Part shown: piece by piece, positions 7,842 through 15,335 of the stretch
Position numbering within the stretch: position 1 is the first letter of the stretch
Layout of the letters: each line of letters begins with the position of its first letter
Assembly: GCA_035652495.1 (NCBI GenBank)
Contig: DASRDS010000003.1
Location: 43,085 to 107,084, forward strand
Direction: 5' to 3'
Source of the DNA: DASRDS01 sp035652495
GTDB lineage: Bacteria > Gemmatimonadota > Gemmatimonadetes > Gemmatimonadales > Gemmatimonadaceae
Length of the DNA stretch: 64,000 nt
Position numbers and translations under genes: made by a program
The notes under the pieces: model-generated
Seen by the model: the letters and a program-made list of their open reading frames with translations, nothing else
What the model was told of the DNA's origin: nothing
Database searches by the model: none

Positions 7842-8414
7842 TTGAGCTTCGCGACACCCACACTCGAAACCCGGCGGCTCGAACTTCGACCGCTGCAACT
7901 CGAGGACGCCGACCAGATCCAGCTCATATTTCCGCGTTGGGAGATCGTTCGTTATCTCACCAATTCGGTCCCATGGCCATACCCACCCGACGGCGCCCTC
8001 CAGTATTGCCGCGACTTCGCGTTGCCGGCGATGCAGCGTGGCGATGAATGGCATTGGACGCTGCGGCTCAAAGAACATCGGTCACAGGTCATTGGTTGCA
8101 TCTCGCTGATGCGTAGCGATTCCCACAACCGTGGGTTCTGGGTCGGGCAACCTTGGCAGGGGCAAGGCCTGATGACGGAAGCCTGTGACGTCGTCACAGA
8201 CTACTGGTTCGATGTCCTCCAGTTTCCGCGACTGCGTGTGCCCAAGGCCGCCGCGAACGCGGCGTCGCGCCGCATGTCGGAGCGGCAGGGCATGCGCCTC
8301 ATTGGTTCAGAGGAGCATGACTACGTGTCCGGTCGCCTCCCGGCTGACCTGTGGGAGATCACCGCTGCGGAGTGGCGAACATATCGCGCGAGATCTGGAT
8401 CGCAGACTCGTTAG
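7842..8414 (+). CDS. GNAT family N-acetyltransferase (RimJ/RimL-like)
   Basis: A 190-residue acetyltransferase of the Acetyltransf_3 type. It opens ETRRLELRPLQLEDADQI, has the LTNSVPWPYP segment seen in RimJ/RimL-like enzymes, and carries the acetyl-CoA loop near GFWVGQPWQGQGLMTEA (about residues 98-115; Q/GxxGxA-like). It ends with NAASRRMSERQGMRLIG. Substrate unknown; relatives modify small molecules or protein N-termini. I prefer the TTG at 7842, which has GGGGAG about 9 bp upstream and starts where similarity starts; an upstream GTG at 7767 in frame would add 25 atypical residues. It is the only intact gene in its segment. Confidence 0.85.
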   Translation: MSFATPTLETRRLELRPLQLEDADQIQLIFPRWEIVRYLTNSVPWPYPPDGALQYCRDFALPAMQRGDEWHWTLRLKEHRSQVIGCISLMRSDSHNRGFWVGQPWQGQGLMTEACDVVTDYWFDVLQFPRLRVPKAAANAASRRMSERQGMRLIGSEEHDYVSGRLPADLWEITAAEWRTYRARSGSQTR

Positions 8415-8486
8415 CGCTGTGGACGACACGACCGTCACGATTTCGGTGCTTGTTGCCGAAGTGGTATGCGATCATCACTTGCGGAC

Positions 8487-8957
8487 ATGTCGCCGTTCGA
8501 ACCGATCGCCGAGGTCTCGTGGTCGCGAGACGATCTCGTTGAGGCCGTTCGGTGCGGCGACGTGTCGGGGTTCGAGAGCGTCTCTCACGCGTCATTTGGC
8601 GAGCTCGTCTCGTACGCGACGACACTGCTCGGCAGCGCGGACGATGCACAGGACGTCGTGCAAGATGTGTTCGTCGGCTTTCGGAACAATCGGGCGATGA
8701 TTCGACCGTCGACCGAGTTCCGCCGATATCCGTTCCGTGGCGTGCGCCATTGCGTCTTCTCCACGCTCGATCGGCGTGCAGTGCGGGCACGCACGGCACC
8801 ACTCATCTTCACGTTGCACGGGACGGACGAGGAAGGGTCGGACGCTCACCTCGAGACGTACATCTTCGCGGAGCTCGCGAAGCAGGTGACGCGAAGCGAG
8901 TCGCCGCACGCCGCCGTCACTCTCGCGACAAGGATGGAAACCAAGTCGACGTCGTGA
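8487..8957 (+). pseudogene. Truncated sigma-70 region 2 fused in frame to a foreign tail
   Basis: Residues about 35-100 are a sigma-70 region 2: FGELVSYATTLLGSADDAQD, then VVQDVFVGFRNNRAMI and GVRHCVFSTLDRRAVRART. Region 4 (the -35-binding HTH) is missing. From about 8845 the same frame reads LETYIFAELAKQVTRSES, which is not sigma factor but the start of a DUF4143-like C-terminal domain. The reading frame ends at 8957. I infer a deletion that joined two unrelated genes, leaving neither functional. The sigma part resembles the complete factor at 42665-43390 in layout but is clearly diverged. Confidence 0.65.
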
Positions 8958-9178
8958 TCGAGCGTGACGACGGATCGGCGGTGGCCATCGAGGTCAAGGC
9001 GTCCGCGACCGTGCAGGCGAAGGACTTCAACGGCTTACGCCGGCTGGCCGCGGCTTGCGGCTCGGCATTCCGCTTCGGGGTCGTCGTTTTCGACGGGACG
9101 CAGTTTGTCCCGTTCGGCTCGCCTCGTCGCCGCGCCGATATCTTGTTCTTGGAATTGCACCCTTCTGGATCGGCATAA
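8840..9178 (+). pseudogene. DUF4143 C-terminal fragment of an AAA-type ATPase, frameshifted
   Basis: The typical DUF4143 C-terminus is recognisable in two frames: LETYIFAELAKQ (frame of the sigma fragment), then after a shift near 8915-8920 SRDKDGNQVDVVIERDDGSA, VAIEVKASATV and FGVVVFDGTQFVPFG. The full-length family (about 400 residues, with an N-terminal AAA domain with Walker motifs) is often found as a genomic hitch-hiker of unclear role. The whole ATPase domain is missing here. The stop is close to the hairpin that opens repeat unit D. Confidence 0.7.
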
Positions 9179-9480
9179 TCTCCCGGTTAAATACCGGAGA
9201 TTAGGACATGTTGAGACGCGGTTGCGCGAGTCTCGTCGCTCGGGATGCCGTGGAGGTCCCACTAGGTGCCGTTGAAATCGCAGCAGACGGCGACCGGCAT
9301 CGCTTTTCTAACTTACTTGCGCTTGAGCAATACAAACTGGGGCGGCTGGATTTGAACCAGCGATCTCCCGGTTAACAGTCTTCCTGCGATCCACTCAAAA
9401 CCCTACAAAAGGACGGACTTGTCGGCGAATATGGGCGTCGGTGCCGCAGTATTCGCTAAAGAATGACGGAAGTTGCCCCG
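9175..9480. repeat. tRNA-Asn-derived repeat unit D
   Basis: The core at 9334-9378 is identical to the tRNA 3' end. The unit opens with a near-perfect hairpin at 9177-9204 (AATCTC(C)CGGT, short loop, ACCGGAGATT) that resembles the tRNA anticodon arm, followed by GGACATGTTGAG. The CTAACTC hairpin is degenerate here. The right arm (CAGTCTTCCTGCGATCC... GGGCGTCGGTGCC) is of the B/C subfamily. Confidence 0.85.
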
Positions 9481-9519
9481 CATTGATCGCGCGGGGCCGC
9501 TAGGCGTCGGGAGATTCGC

Positions 9520-9993
9520 TCAAGCTCCGGGCGACGATGAGACGAGCCACACACGGCGGTCGATTTGTCCGTGTTCGTCCTGAGATCGCCATTCCTGCAA
9601 TAAAACACGACTCGGCGCCGCCGGTCGATCGCTGATGGAGCCCGTAACGTCACGGAAGAATTGCCCTTGCCAGTTCGGCGTTGCATCCGAACGGTATAGC
9701 ACTATCTCCGGTGGGGTCCAACTCAGCTGGCTCGTCAACTCTTCGAACGAGCGAAAGATTATGCCCGTTGGTTTTGACCGCGGTGCGAGAAAGATTTCGA
9801 CAGCCACCGTAACAGGGGCACGCAGTCGGTCCCGCGCATTGACTGACTCGACGAACGCTTTCGTCGCGGACGCCACCCACTCATGCGGGCCACGAGGTGG
9901 GTCAGCGAGTTGATCCACGTGCAGACTGACGCGTTTGTCCGACCGCTCGCCGAACGAGCGTACGAAGTCCATTGGGGACGCTCGCTCTACCAC
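9520..9993 (-). CDS. Hypothetical protein
   Basis: A 157-residue soluble protein, not recognised. It has no membrane segment or signal peptide. The middle reads like a beta-strand core (RAPVTVAVEIFLAPRSK), followed by IFRSFEELTSQLSW and EIVLYRSDATPNW; the last third is basic-acidic mixed with VWLVSSSPGA at the end. ATG 9993 or ATG 9972 (MDFVRSFGERSDK) could be the start; the latter begins where the sequence looks protein-like. It sits just left of the TA-like genes on the same strand. Confidence 0.5.
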   Translation of the reverse strand: MVERASPMDFVRSFGERSDKRVSLHVDQLADPPRGPHEWVASATKAFVESVNARDRLRAPVTVAVEIFLAPRSKPTGIIFRSFEELTSQLSWTPPEIVLYRSDATPNWQGQFFRDVTGSISDRPAAPSRVLLQEWRSQDEHGQIDRRVWLVSSSPGA

Positions 9994-10059
9994 GGCGTTC
10001 CTCCTCCGCCAGTAGGTGGCAATCTCCAGTTTGTGCTTTTGTAATTCGGAGCAGCGATG

Positions 10060-10290
10060 CTAGAACGTCTCGCTGAACGGCACCGCGGCAACCTGGTGCT
10101 CATCCTCATAGACTATGTATCCCGGTTTGTCGGTGCGCAATTCTTCCACCGCGACGTCCTTGTGTTCGAGCAGCGTGACCAGTTGACGCATTCGGCTAAC
10201 GTGTTCAACAGCGCCCATCTTGAGCCACGTGACCGCTCGCTCCGTGGCATTGGGCCGGCCGGACCATGTGAGGCGGGCCGGCCGCTTCAA
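10060..10290 (-). CDS. Small hypothetical protein, possibly a C-terminal remnant
   Basis: A 76-residue frame whose last 30 residues (ELRTDKPGYIVYEDEHQVAA, then VPFSETF) look like a genuine protein end: a KPGYIVYEDEHQV-type ending is familiar to me from short proteins in high-GC genomes, though I cannot name the family. The N-terminal part (MKRPARLTWSGRPNATERAV) is less convincing, so this may be the tail of a decayed gene. No Shine-Dalgarno of note. About 115 bp separate it from the antitoxin gene that precedes it on the same strand. Confidence 0.4.
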   Translation of the reverse strand: MKRPARLTWSGRPNATERAVTWLKMGAVEHVSRMRQLVTLLEHKDVAVEELRTDKPGYIVYEDEHQVAAVPFSETF

Positions 10291-10405
10291 ATGCGCGTGA
10301 TTCTCGAGCCGCGCGAGTCGGGTCGACTGCTAGTCATAGAAACCCGCTCTGATCGCGGCGTACCTGGCAACGCGGGCGGCTCGACGAACGATGGCATTTC
10401 CGCTG

Positions 10406-10756
10406 TCATCCACCAGATTGCGCAAGCTCTCCGAGGTTCGATAGCCGGACCTCGCCGTCCGGAAACGTCGCCACGATCTCCAATCCCCCCCCCATCGCCT
10501 CGATGTACCGACGCAGAGTGCTCACCAGCATGTCGGCCCGGCGTTCGAGTTTGGAGATCTCATCTTGGCCACACTCCATCGTCTGTGCGAGCGTTGCCTG
10601 AGTAAGCGCGCGAGCGTGCCGCACCTCTTGTAGCGGGAGCTCGGCAAGCATCGCTTTGGTACGCTGCGCGGCCCTCTCACGATGCTCGGACGACATCTTC
10701 GCCCGTAGCTCACTGAACTTCTTGCCGCTGACGCTATGGCCCTTTCCCGCCTTCAT
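10406..10756 (-). CDS. XRE-family antitoxin (HigA/Gp49-partner type)
   Basis: A 116-residue protein with an N-terminal MKAGKGHSVSGKKFSELRAK extension and a helix-turn-helix at about residues 60-95: ALTQATLAQTMECGQDEISK, then LERRADMLVSTLRRYIEAMG. The C-terminus (GGLEIVATFPDGEVRLSNLG) is typical of antitoxins that pair with phage Gp49/HigB-like toxins. It overlaps the end of the toxin gene by 23 bp, toxin first, as in HigBA loci. The start is the ATG at 10756, 9 bp after GGAGAGAG. It should repress its own promoter. The partner toxin carries an in-frame stop, so the antitoxin is now orphaned. Confidence 0.85.
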   Translation of the reverse strand: MKAGKGHSVSGKKFSELRAKMSSEHRERAAQRTKAMLAELPLQEVRHARALTQATLAQTMECGQDEISKLERRADMLVSTLRRYIEAMGGGLEIVATFPDGEVRLSNLGELAQSGG

Positions 10757-11111
10757 GACTCTCTCCTTCTCGTAGTGCTTCAAGATGTTCGTCGTAAAGA
10801 TCATCCGCGATCGCGATCATTCGTTCGTAGAACTGCTCATCACCCGTCTTATCTCCTCCGATGAGGAGAAGGCAGACTCTGCGTGGGTCCCACGCATAGA
10901 AGACCCGAATGGGGCGTCAAGGGTGCTGCACGCGTAGCTCCCGCATTCGACCATGTCGCGAATTCCGTATGTCTGAGCTGTGTGGATACGCTAGGGTTGG
11001 TCCCTTGTCTTCGAGTAGGCCAACAGACGCCGCTACCGACTCTTGTTCAAACTCATCAAGTTCGAGCCACCACACTTCAAACGCATCGGTGTATTCAACT
11101 TCCCAAGGCAT
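10734..11111 (-). pseudogene. HigB/Gp49-like toxin interrupted by an in-frame stop
   Basis: The frame reads MPWEVEYTDAFEVWWLELDE and then EQESVAASVGLLEDKGP, the classic start of Gp49-like RelE-superfamily toxins, and HGRMRELRVQH. It then meets TGA (complement of 10917-10919) and continues without shift as RPIRVFYAWDPRRVCLLLIG, GDKTGDEQFYERMIAIADDL, stop at 10734-10736. Relatives read HQGRPIR or similar at this point, so the TGA is a nonsense change in the middle of a conserved strand. These toxins cleave mRNA on the ribosome. The truncated 64-residue product would lack the C-terminal catalytic strands. A selenocysteine reading is unlikely (no SECIS-like context expected in this family). Confidence 0.8.
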
Positions 11112-11221
11112 GCCATGGATTTCCTACCATCCCGCCAGAATGAAGACGCGCGTAATGCTATCAATGTCATATGCAATGTAGTGCATATTACGAGCAAGTC
11201 AATGTCGACCCTTCACTCGGA

Positions 11222-11510
11222 GTTGAGCGCCCGGTCGTACACCGGGAGATCAGACACGTTGAGGCGATACTTTGCCAGCTAAGTAGCCTGGGGTGCCGTT
11301 TGACGCCGCGACAGGTGCTGTTGAAGGTCGCGGCTGACGAACTGCTCGGCGATCGGCGTCGCCCTTCTAACTCCCTGATAGAGTTAGGATTACGAACTGG
11401 GGCGGCTGGATTTGAACCAGCGATCTCCCGGTTAACAGTCTCCCGGTACGACACGTATAAACCGACAATCTGCCGCCCTTTGGGGATGACTCCGAGCGTC
11501 GGAGCCGGAC
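11222..11510. repeat. tRNA-Asn-derived repeat unit E
   Basis: The core is at 11394-11438. This is the most tRNA-like unit. It opens with an anticodon-arm-like hairpin at 11229-11250 (AGCGCCCGG, 7-nt loop, CCGGGAGATC) whose stem matches the tRNA-Asn anticodon arm in sense orientation while the loop differs (TCGTACA instead of CTGTTAA). It also contains TTTGCCAGCTAAG at 11272-11284, identical to the tRNA D-arm. The hairpin CTAACTC/GAGTTAG and the GTGCCG boxes follow. The right arm is a diverged member of the A/F/H subfamily. Confidence 0.85.
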
Positions 11511-11608
11511 TTCGCCCATTCGCTTGTCGGAAATAGCCCGGGATTCCAGAGCCACAACCGGAATCGTGTCGGCCTCGCCTGCGGCATGCAGCCCGCGATT
11601 TCATTTCG

Positions 11609-13204
11609 TCATCGGCGACGAACGCTGTGAACTGTCGTTGGTGCGCGATGCCCACTGATGATTCGCGCGCCGTAGAGCGGCAAGGAAGGCGAGGGCGGGT
11701 CGAACGCGAGAGCGTACGCGGCTGACGGGCTCGGTATCACGACTTGTGGTGTTTGAGTACCGCCAGTCGCGAGCTGCGCCGGCGACAATTCTACGAGGCG
11801 CGGCGTGGCGATGTCGGTGAGCCACAGGTTCCCGCTATTGTCGAAGGCCATGCCTTCCAACGAAGACGAGAAGCCGCCGCCTGGAAGGGTCACCGTTCTA
11901 TTCGGCGTCGGACTGCCGGACGCGGTCAGTTGGCTCGGCGTGTACTCGACCACCATAAAGGCCGTCTCAACCCACATATCGCCACCGCCATCGAACGCGA
12001 CACTAGTGACGTACTGAGCCAGCGAGGCCGGCTCAACCGTGATCGAGATCGGTGTCGGCTTTCCTGACGTGGCGAGTTGTGAGGCAGTGAAGCCAAGGAC
12101 CACGTAGGAGTTGGCGACCCAGAGTGTCCCATTGGCGTCGAACGCCAACCCGTTGGGAACCAAAATCGCATCGCTCGAGATGGTCACCGCCGGCGTTTTC
12201 GTGCCGCCCGTCGTCAGCTGAGCGGCCGTGAACTCCATGACGGTGTTCGACCTCATATCCGACAGCCACAAATTCCCCGACTTATCGAACGCCATGCTCT
12301 CCGGCTGGACAATGGCGCTATCGATGATGGTCGTGATTGGCGTCTGATCCCCACTGATCGCCAGCTGGGCCGCAGAGTACTCGTCGACCGAGCCCTCCTG
12401 CCCGACCCACGCGTTGCCCGACGCGTCAAACGCGATGGAGTACGAAATATTCGGACCCTGGAGCTTAGCCGGAGTCACCGCGCCCGATGCGCGCAGGCCG
12501 GATACGGGGAATCCTGCCAGGAAACCCCCGAAGTTGTATGTCTCCACGACCCACAGCGCGCCGGTCCCACCTGCCCCGTATGAGACGGACGCCGACGCGG
12601 TGCCGCCAGCGATCACCGTCGCCGGGCTTCCACTGATGACCGGCGTTCCCAGGATGGTGTTCACGATCGTATCCGAGATCGTCACCGAGGTGTCCGCCGC
12701 CGTCACCGCGTAGCTCCCGACAACCAGTCCGGTCAGCGTTGTCGTGGCGTTCAGCGCGCGCATATAGCCTCCGGGCCCCGACACCATCACTCTGGGCGTG
12801 ATCCCCACTGGCGCCGCCACGGTCACCGTGAGATTTCCTGTCTGCGGGACACACGTCACGGGAATGTTCACGGTGACCATCCCACCCGTCGTCACACCAC
12901 CGTACGGCGTCGGATTCGGCGAGCTACAGTTCGCGGGCAACATCGACAGCCCGATCGTTCCGCCCCCGTCCGGCACGTTCGCGATACTGTATCCGCCACT
13001 CGCGTTGGTCGTATCGGCGGCAAGCGCCGCGGCGCCGGCCGGCGTCAGGATCACGGCCACGTGCGCGAGGCCACCGCCCAAGGAGCTTGTGACCGTACCG
13101 ACGACTGTGCCGGTGAGGCCGGGACCCGTCGAGCTCTTGGAGGACGAGCTGCAACCCGCGGCGACCGCGGCAAGCGTGAGAACCGCGAGATGTACACGTT
13201 TCAT
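11609..13204 (-). CDS. Lipoprotein with carboxypeptidase-regulatory-like domain and beta-propeller repeats
   Basis: A 531-residue secreted lipoprotein: signal peptide MKRVHLAVLTLAAVAAGC with the lipobox ending at Cys18, followed by a Ser/Thr linker. Residues 30-85 form a CarboxypepD_reg-like domain (TSSLGGGLAHVAVILTPAGA ... GGYSIANVPDGG). From about residue 215 there are NHL/SMP-30-like blades, each with an AFD..GN.W signature: IAFDASGNAWVGQ, MAFDKSGNLWLSD, LAFDANGTLWVAN, VAFDGGGDMWVE, MAFDNSGNLWLTD; a SAAQL/TASQL spacer recurs between blades. The role is unknown; such proteins bind ligands or surface partners. It is the largest gene of its segment and the only non-TA one. The start has no competing upstream ATG. 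Confidence 0.8.
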   Translation of the reverse strand: MKRVHLAVLTLAAVAAGCSSSSKSSTGPGLTGTVVGTVTSSLGGGLAHVAVILTPAGAAALAADTTNASGGYSIANVPDGGGTIGLSMLPANCSSPNPTPYGGVTTGGMVTVNIPVTCVPQTGNLTVTVAAPVGITPRVMVSGPGGYMRALNATTTLTGLVVGSYAVTAADTSVTISDTIVNTILGTPVISGSPATVIAGGTASASVSYGAGGTGALWVVETYNFGGFLAGFPVSGLRASGAVTPAKLQGPNISYSIAFDASGNAWVGQEGSVDEYSAAQLAISGDQTPITTIIDSAIVQPESMAFDKSGNLWLSDMRSNTVMEFTAAQLTTGGTKTPAVTISSDAILVPNGLAFDANGTLWVANSYVVLGFTASQLATSGKPTPISITVEPASLAQYVTSVAFDGGGDMWVETAFMVVEYTPSQLTASGSPTPNRTVTLPGGGFSSSLEGMAFDNSGNLWLTDIATPRLVELSPAQLATGGTQTPQVVIPSPSAAYALAFDPPSPSLPLYGARIISGHRAPTTVHSVRRR

Positions 13205-13499
13205 GAGGATCGATGTTAACGAAATCGTGCGATCTCGTTCGTGAGGTCAGGGACCAGATCGCCGGTGAGGACGGTCAACACGAACTTCCATCACCTTGCA
13301 ATCTGACTGTCGTGTTTCTCGCAGCAGACGCGCGCAACCTTCTTAGCGATCACGAGCGTTGCCGTCAAGGTTGATAGCCCATCACCGGACCACTGGCGCG
13401 GATTGGATCCGAGGAGACGTCCGAGATATCCGCACCGTCTCCATGGTCGCCCTCCTCTGTCCTCCAAACCGGAAGGTGCGACTCCAGCCGTGGGCACGA
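13205..13499. other. Gene-free stretch with a sequence shared with 31545-31650
   Basis: No gene is supported here. Positions about 13386-13460 resemble 31545-31640 in the same orientation (both contain GCACCGTCTCCAT within a longer diverged match; on the minus strand both read METV(R/Q)I). This suggests remnants of the same lost gene in two segments. The rest (13205-13385) is the upstream region of the lipoprotein, with no clear promoter. Confidence 0.35.
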
Positions 13500-13811
13500 C
13501 TAAGCAGCGATCGCTCGTGCGATGTCACGTCGCGTCGCGCCGAGCGCCAGGAGCGCGCGCAGCAGCAAATCCAGTGACACACTGGGATCACCCGCTTCCA
13601 TTTTGGCGACTCGCGATTGACTCGACCCAAGTCGCTTAGCGACGACAGCCTGACTTAGACCCAGCTCCGCACGCCGGCGCCGAACGCTGTCACTCAGCCG
13701 AAGGCGGAGCTCGACGATCGCTGCCTCTTCGTCGGTCAGTTTCAGGAAATCGGCGGCTGATCCTACACTCCATCCAGCCGTCTCGAGTCGCTTGCGTTTG
13801 GCCTTGTCCAT
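13500..13811 (-). CDS. XRE-family antitoxin
   Basis: A 103-residue protein starting MDKAKRKRLETAGWSVGSAA at ATG 13811. LTDEEAAIVELRLRLSDSVR follows, then an HTH at about residues 50-90: LGLSQAVVAKRLGSSQSRVA, KMEAGDPSVSLDLLLRALLA. This architecture (DFLxLTxEEAxxVELRLxLxxxVR followed by XRE) is the standard antitoxin of Gp49-like toxins. It lies 10 bp after the toxin gene on the same strand. An in-frame ATG at 13829 is possible but overlaps the toxin end. The toxin gene is frameshifted, so this antitoxin too appears orphaned. Confidence 0.85.
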   Translation of the reverse strand: MDKAKRKRLETAGWSVGSAADFLKLTDEEAAIVELRLRLSDSVRRRRAELGLSQAVVAKRLGSSQSRVAKMEAGDPSVSLDLLLRALLALGATRRDIARAIAA

Positions 13812-13821
13812 ATCCGCTCCG

Positions 13822-14185
13822 TCAATCATGACTCGCCACGTCGTACGCTCTCAATCGCCGACGGCACTCGTCGACAATGCGTCGCGGCGTCTCCCGTGTC
13901 TTCTTTTCGAATACATCCACGATCACGATCGCATCCGCATCAGCGCGATACACGATGCGCCACGCCACGCGCATCGTCGACGATGCGCAGCTCATGACAG
14001 CGCGCACGTATGCGCGGCATTGGGCGCGAATGTGGCAATGACAGCGATTCACCACGCTGCAACCGCCGCAGTAGTACGCCGACTTCGAGTCGCGCCAACA
14101 TCGAGAACGGTGGAGACTTGACCTCTCCACTGAGCCAGGCCAGCGGCTTATCGCCGCGGCCTCGTAAAGAATCTAGGGGCGCCAC
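13822..14185 (-). pseudogene. Gp49/RelE-like toxin broken by a frameshift
   Basis: The N-terminal half reads KPLAWLSGEVKSPPFSMLAR, LEVGVLLRRLQRGESLSLPH and RCHELRIVDDARG in one frame, running into a stop at 13940. The C-terminal half continues in another frame from about 13965: VAWRIVYRADADAIVIVDVF, EKKTRETPRRIVDECRRRLR, stop at 13822. Joined, they give a standard Gp49-type toxin of about 115 residues. The shift falls at GCGTGGCGTGGCGCA, a repetitive tract prone to slippage. A sequencing error is possible but would be the second hit to a toxin of this family in 3 kb. Confidence 0.8.
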
Positions 14186-14343
14186 TGGTGTATGTCAATT
14201 TGGACATAAACGAAGAGGCGAATACGACGCCACCGGCGGCATCTCAGGGCGACGGGAGAACGGACGGGGATGTGCGGGAGGCGGGGGGACAGTCACCCCC
14301 ACCGGCGGTCCTACTTACGCAGCTCGCGTGACCCAACGAGCGA

Positions 14344-14470
14344 AAACTGGGGCGGCTGGATTTGAACCAGCGATCTCCCGGTTAACAGTCTCCCGGCAAA
14401 GCACTTACAAACTAACAATTTGCCGTACTTTTCTCGTGGAATCAGGCGTCGGTGCCAGAGTTTCCGGGTA
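14344..14470. repeat. tRNA-Asn-derived repeat unit F
   Basis: The core at 14344-14388 is identical to the tRNA 3' end. The right arm (CAGTCTCCCGGCAAAGCAC... CTAACAATTTGCCGTACTT... GCGTCGGTGCC) is nearly identical to those of units A and H. The long left arm is missing; the 150 bp to the left hold only a GC-rich stretch with runs of G and C. Confidence 0.85.
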
Positions 14471-14495
14471 ACTGTGCCCTAAATCTCTGCCGTCC

Positions 14496-14534
14496 AACTG
14501 GGACGGCTGCATTTTCTTGAACCAGCGATCTTCC
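14496..14534. repeat. Degenerate tRNA-Asn 3'-end copy G
   Basis: AACTGGGACGGCTGC, then TTGAACCAGCGATCTTCC, repeats the core with several substitutions and a small insertion, only 107 bp after the end of core F. No conserved arms follow. It may be a worn-out att site from an element that was later deleted. Confidence 0.65.
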
Positions 14535-14929
14535 TAGCCCGACTGCCGGTTGCGAAATGCGCCGAGGGGGCTGGCGCTCGATTCGCGCTCGCGACGGACG
14601 GCCCAAATGGCGCTCGCGTCCATTGCGCGCGTCGCTATGACCGCAGCGGTGAACGACACCGCTCGCCTCGGACGTGCGGTCGAACGTGTCAGGAGTAGAA
14701 CCGATAATGTCACGATTCTGCTCTGTCGCGTAGGTGGGTCATTGCGAATATTCCCGATGCCACGCAGCACAAACACTCTGCGACTTTCACGTGACCGCTA
14801 TCGCTTCGTCGCACAGCGCTCGCAACACACACAAGCCGCGGCGCGAGTATAAGGATCCCGTCAACGAATCGCAGACGTACGTCCGCTTCGAGCCTCCGCC
14901 GCCACTCACGAAGCGCGCTAACACTACCA
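14535..14929. other. Gene-free stretch, possibly containing the eroded 5' end of a phosphoesterase gene
   Basis: No intact gene. Near 14850-14920 one plus frame reads NESQTYVRFEPPPPLTKR, a plausible N-terminal part of the phosphoesterase fragment that follows in another frame. Otherwise nothing recognisable. Confidence 0.4.
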
Positions 14930-15225
14930 TTGGAAGTCATTTTGCCAGACGCGGTGAAAAACATCACGGCGGCGAAGAAAATCGTCTTCCACGCGGTCGG
15001 AGATACAGGGCCACGGTACGGTCCGCAGGCCATCCGCGCCGTGTCCGATGCAATGGAAGCCCGAATCGACCTCAAATCCGCAGGCGGCGGCCAACCCTCG
15101 TTCTTTTATCATTTGGGTGACGTAGTGTATTTAAACGGCGTCAGCACCCTGTATCCGGACCAGTTCTACGATCCGTACAAATTCTATCCGCGCGACATTT
15201 TTGCCATCGCGGCAAAAACGATGGC
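14930..15225 (+). pseudogene. Calcineurin-like phosphoesterase fragment
   Basis: The frame reads ITAAKKIVFHAVGDTG, the first metal-binding strand (Asp) of calcineurin-like phosphoesterases, then PSFFYHLGDVVYLNGVSTL, the GD motif, and YPDQFYDPYKFYPRDIFAI. In relatives this is followed at once by GNHD; here the similarity ends at about 15225 and the frame runs on as basic nonsense. So the catalytic His-containing motifs and the rest of the domain are lost. The deletion end lies 110 bp before the convergent acid phosphatase gene. It is not functional as it stands. Confidence 0.65.
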
Positions 15226-15335
15226 GATACGCACCGAGAGAAGAAGACCGATCCGGTGGAGACCGAGCCGTCATTGTAAGGATTACACGGCAGCGGTTGC
15301 GGGCAAGAAGAGCAGGCGGGGGAAGTCGCGTCGGA

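Noticed and set aside
10917..10919. TGA in the toxin read as selenocysteine
   Set aside because: No known selenoprotein in the Gp49/HigB family, no SECIS-like hairpin evident, and relatives have other residues there; a nonsense mutation is simpler.
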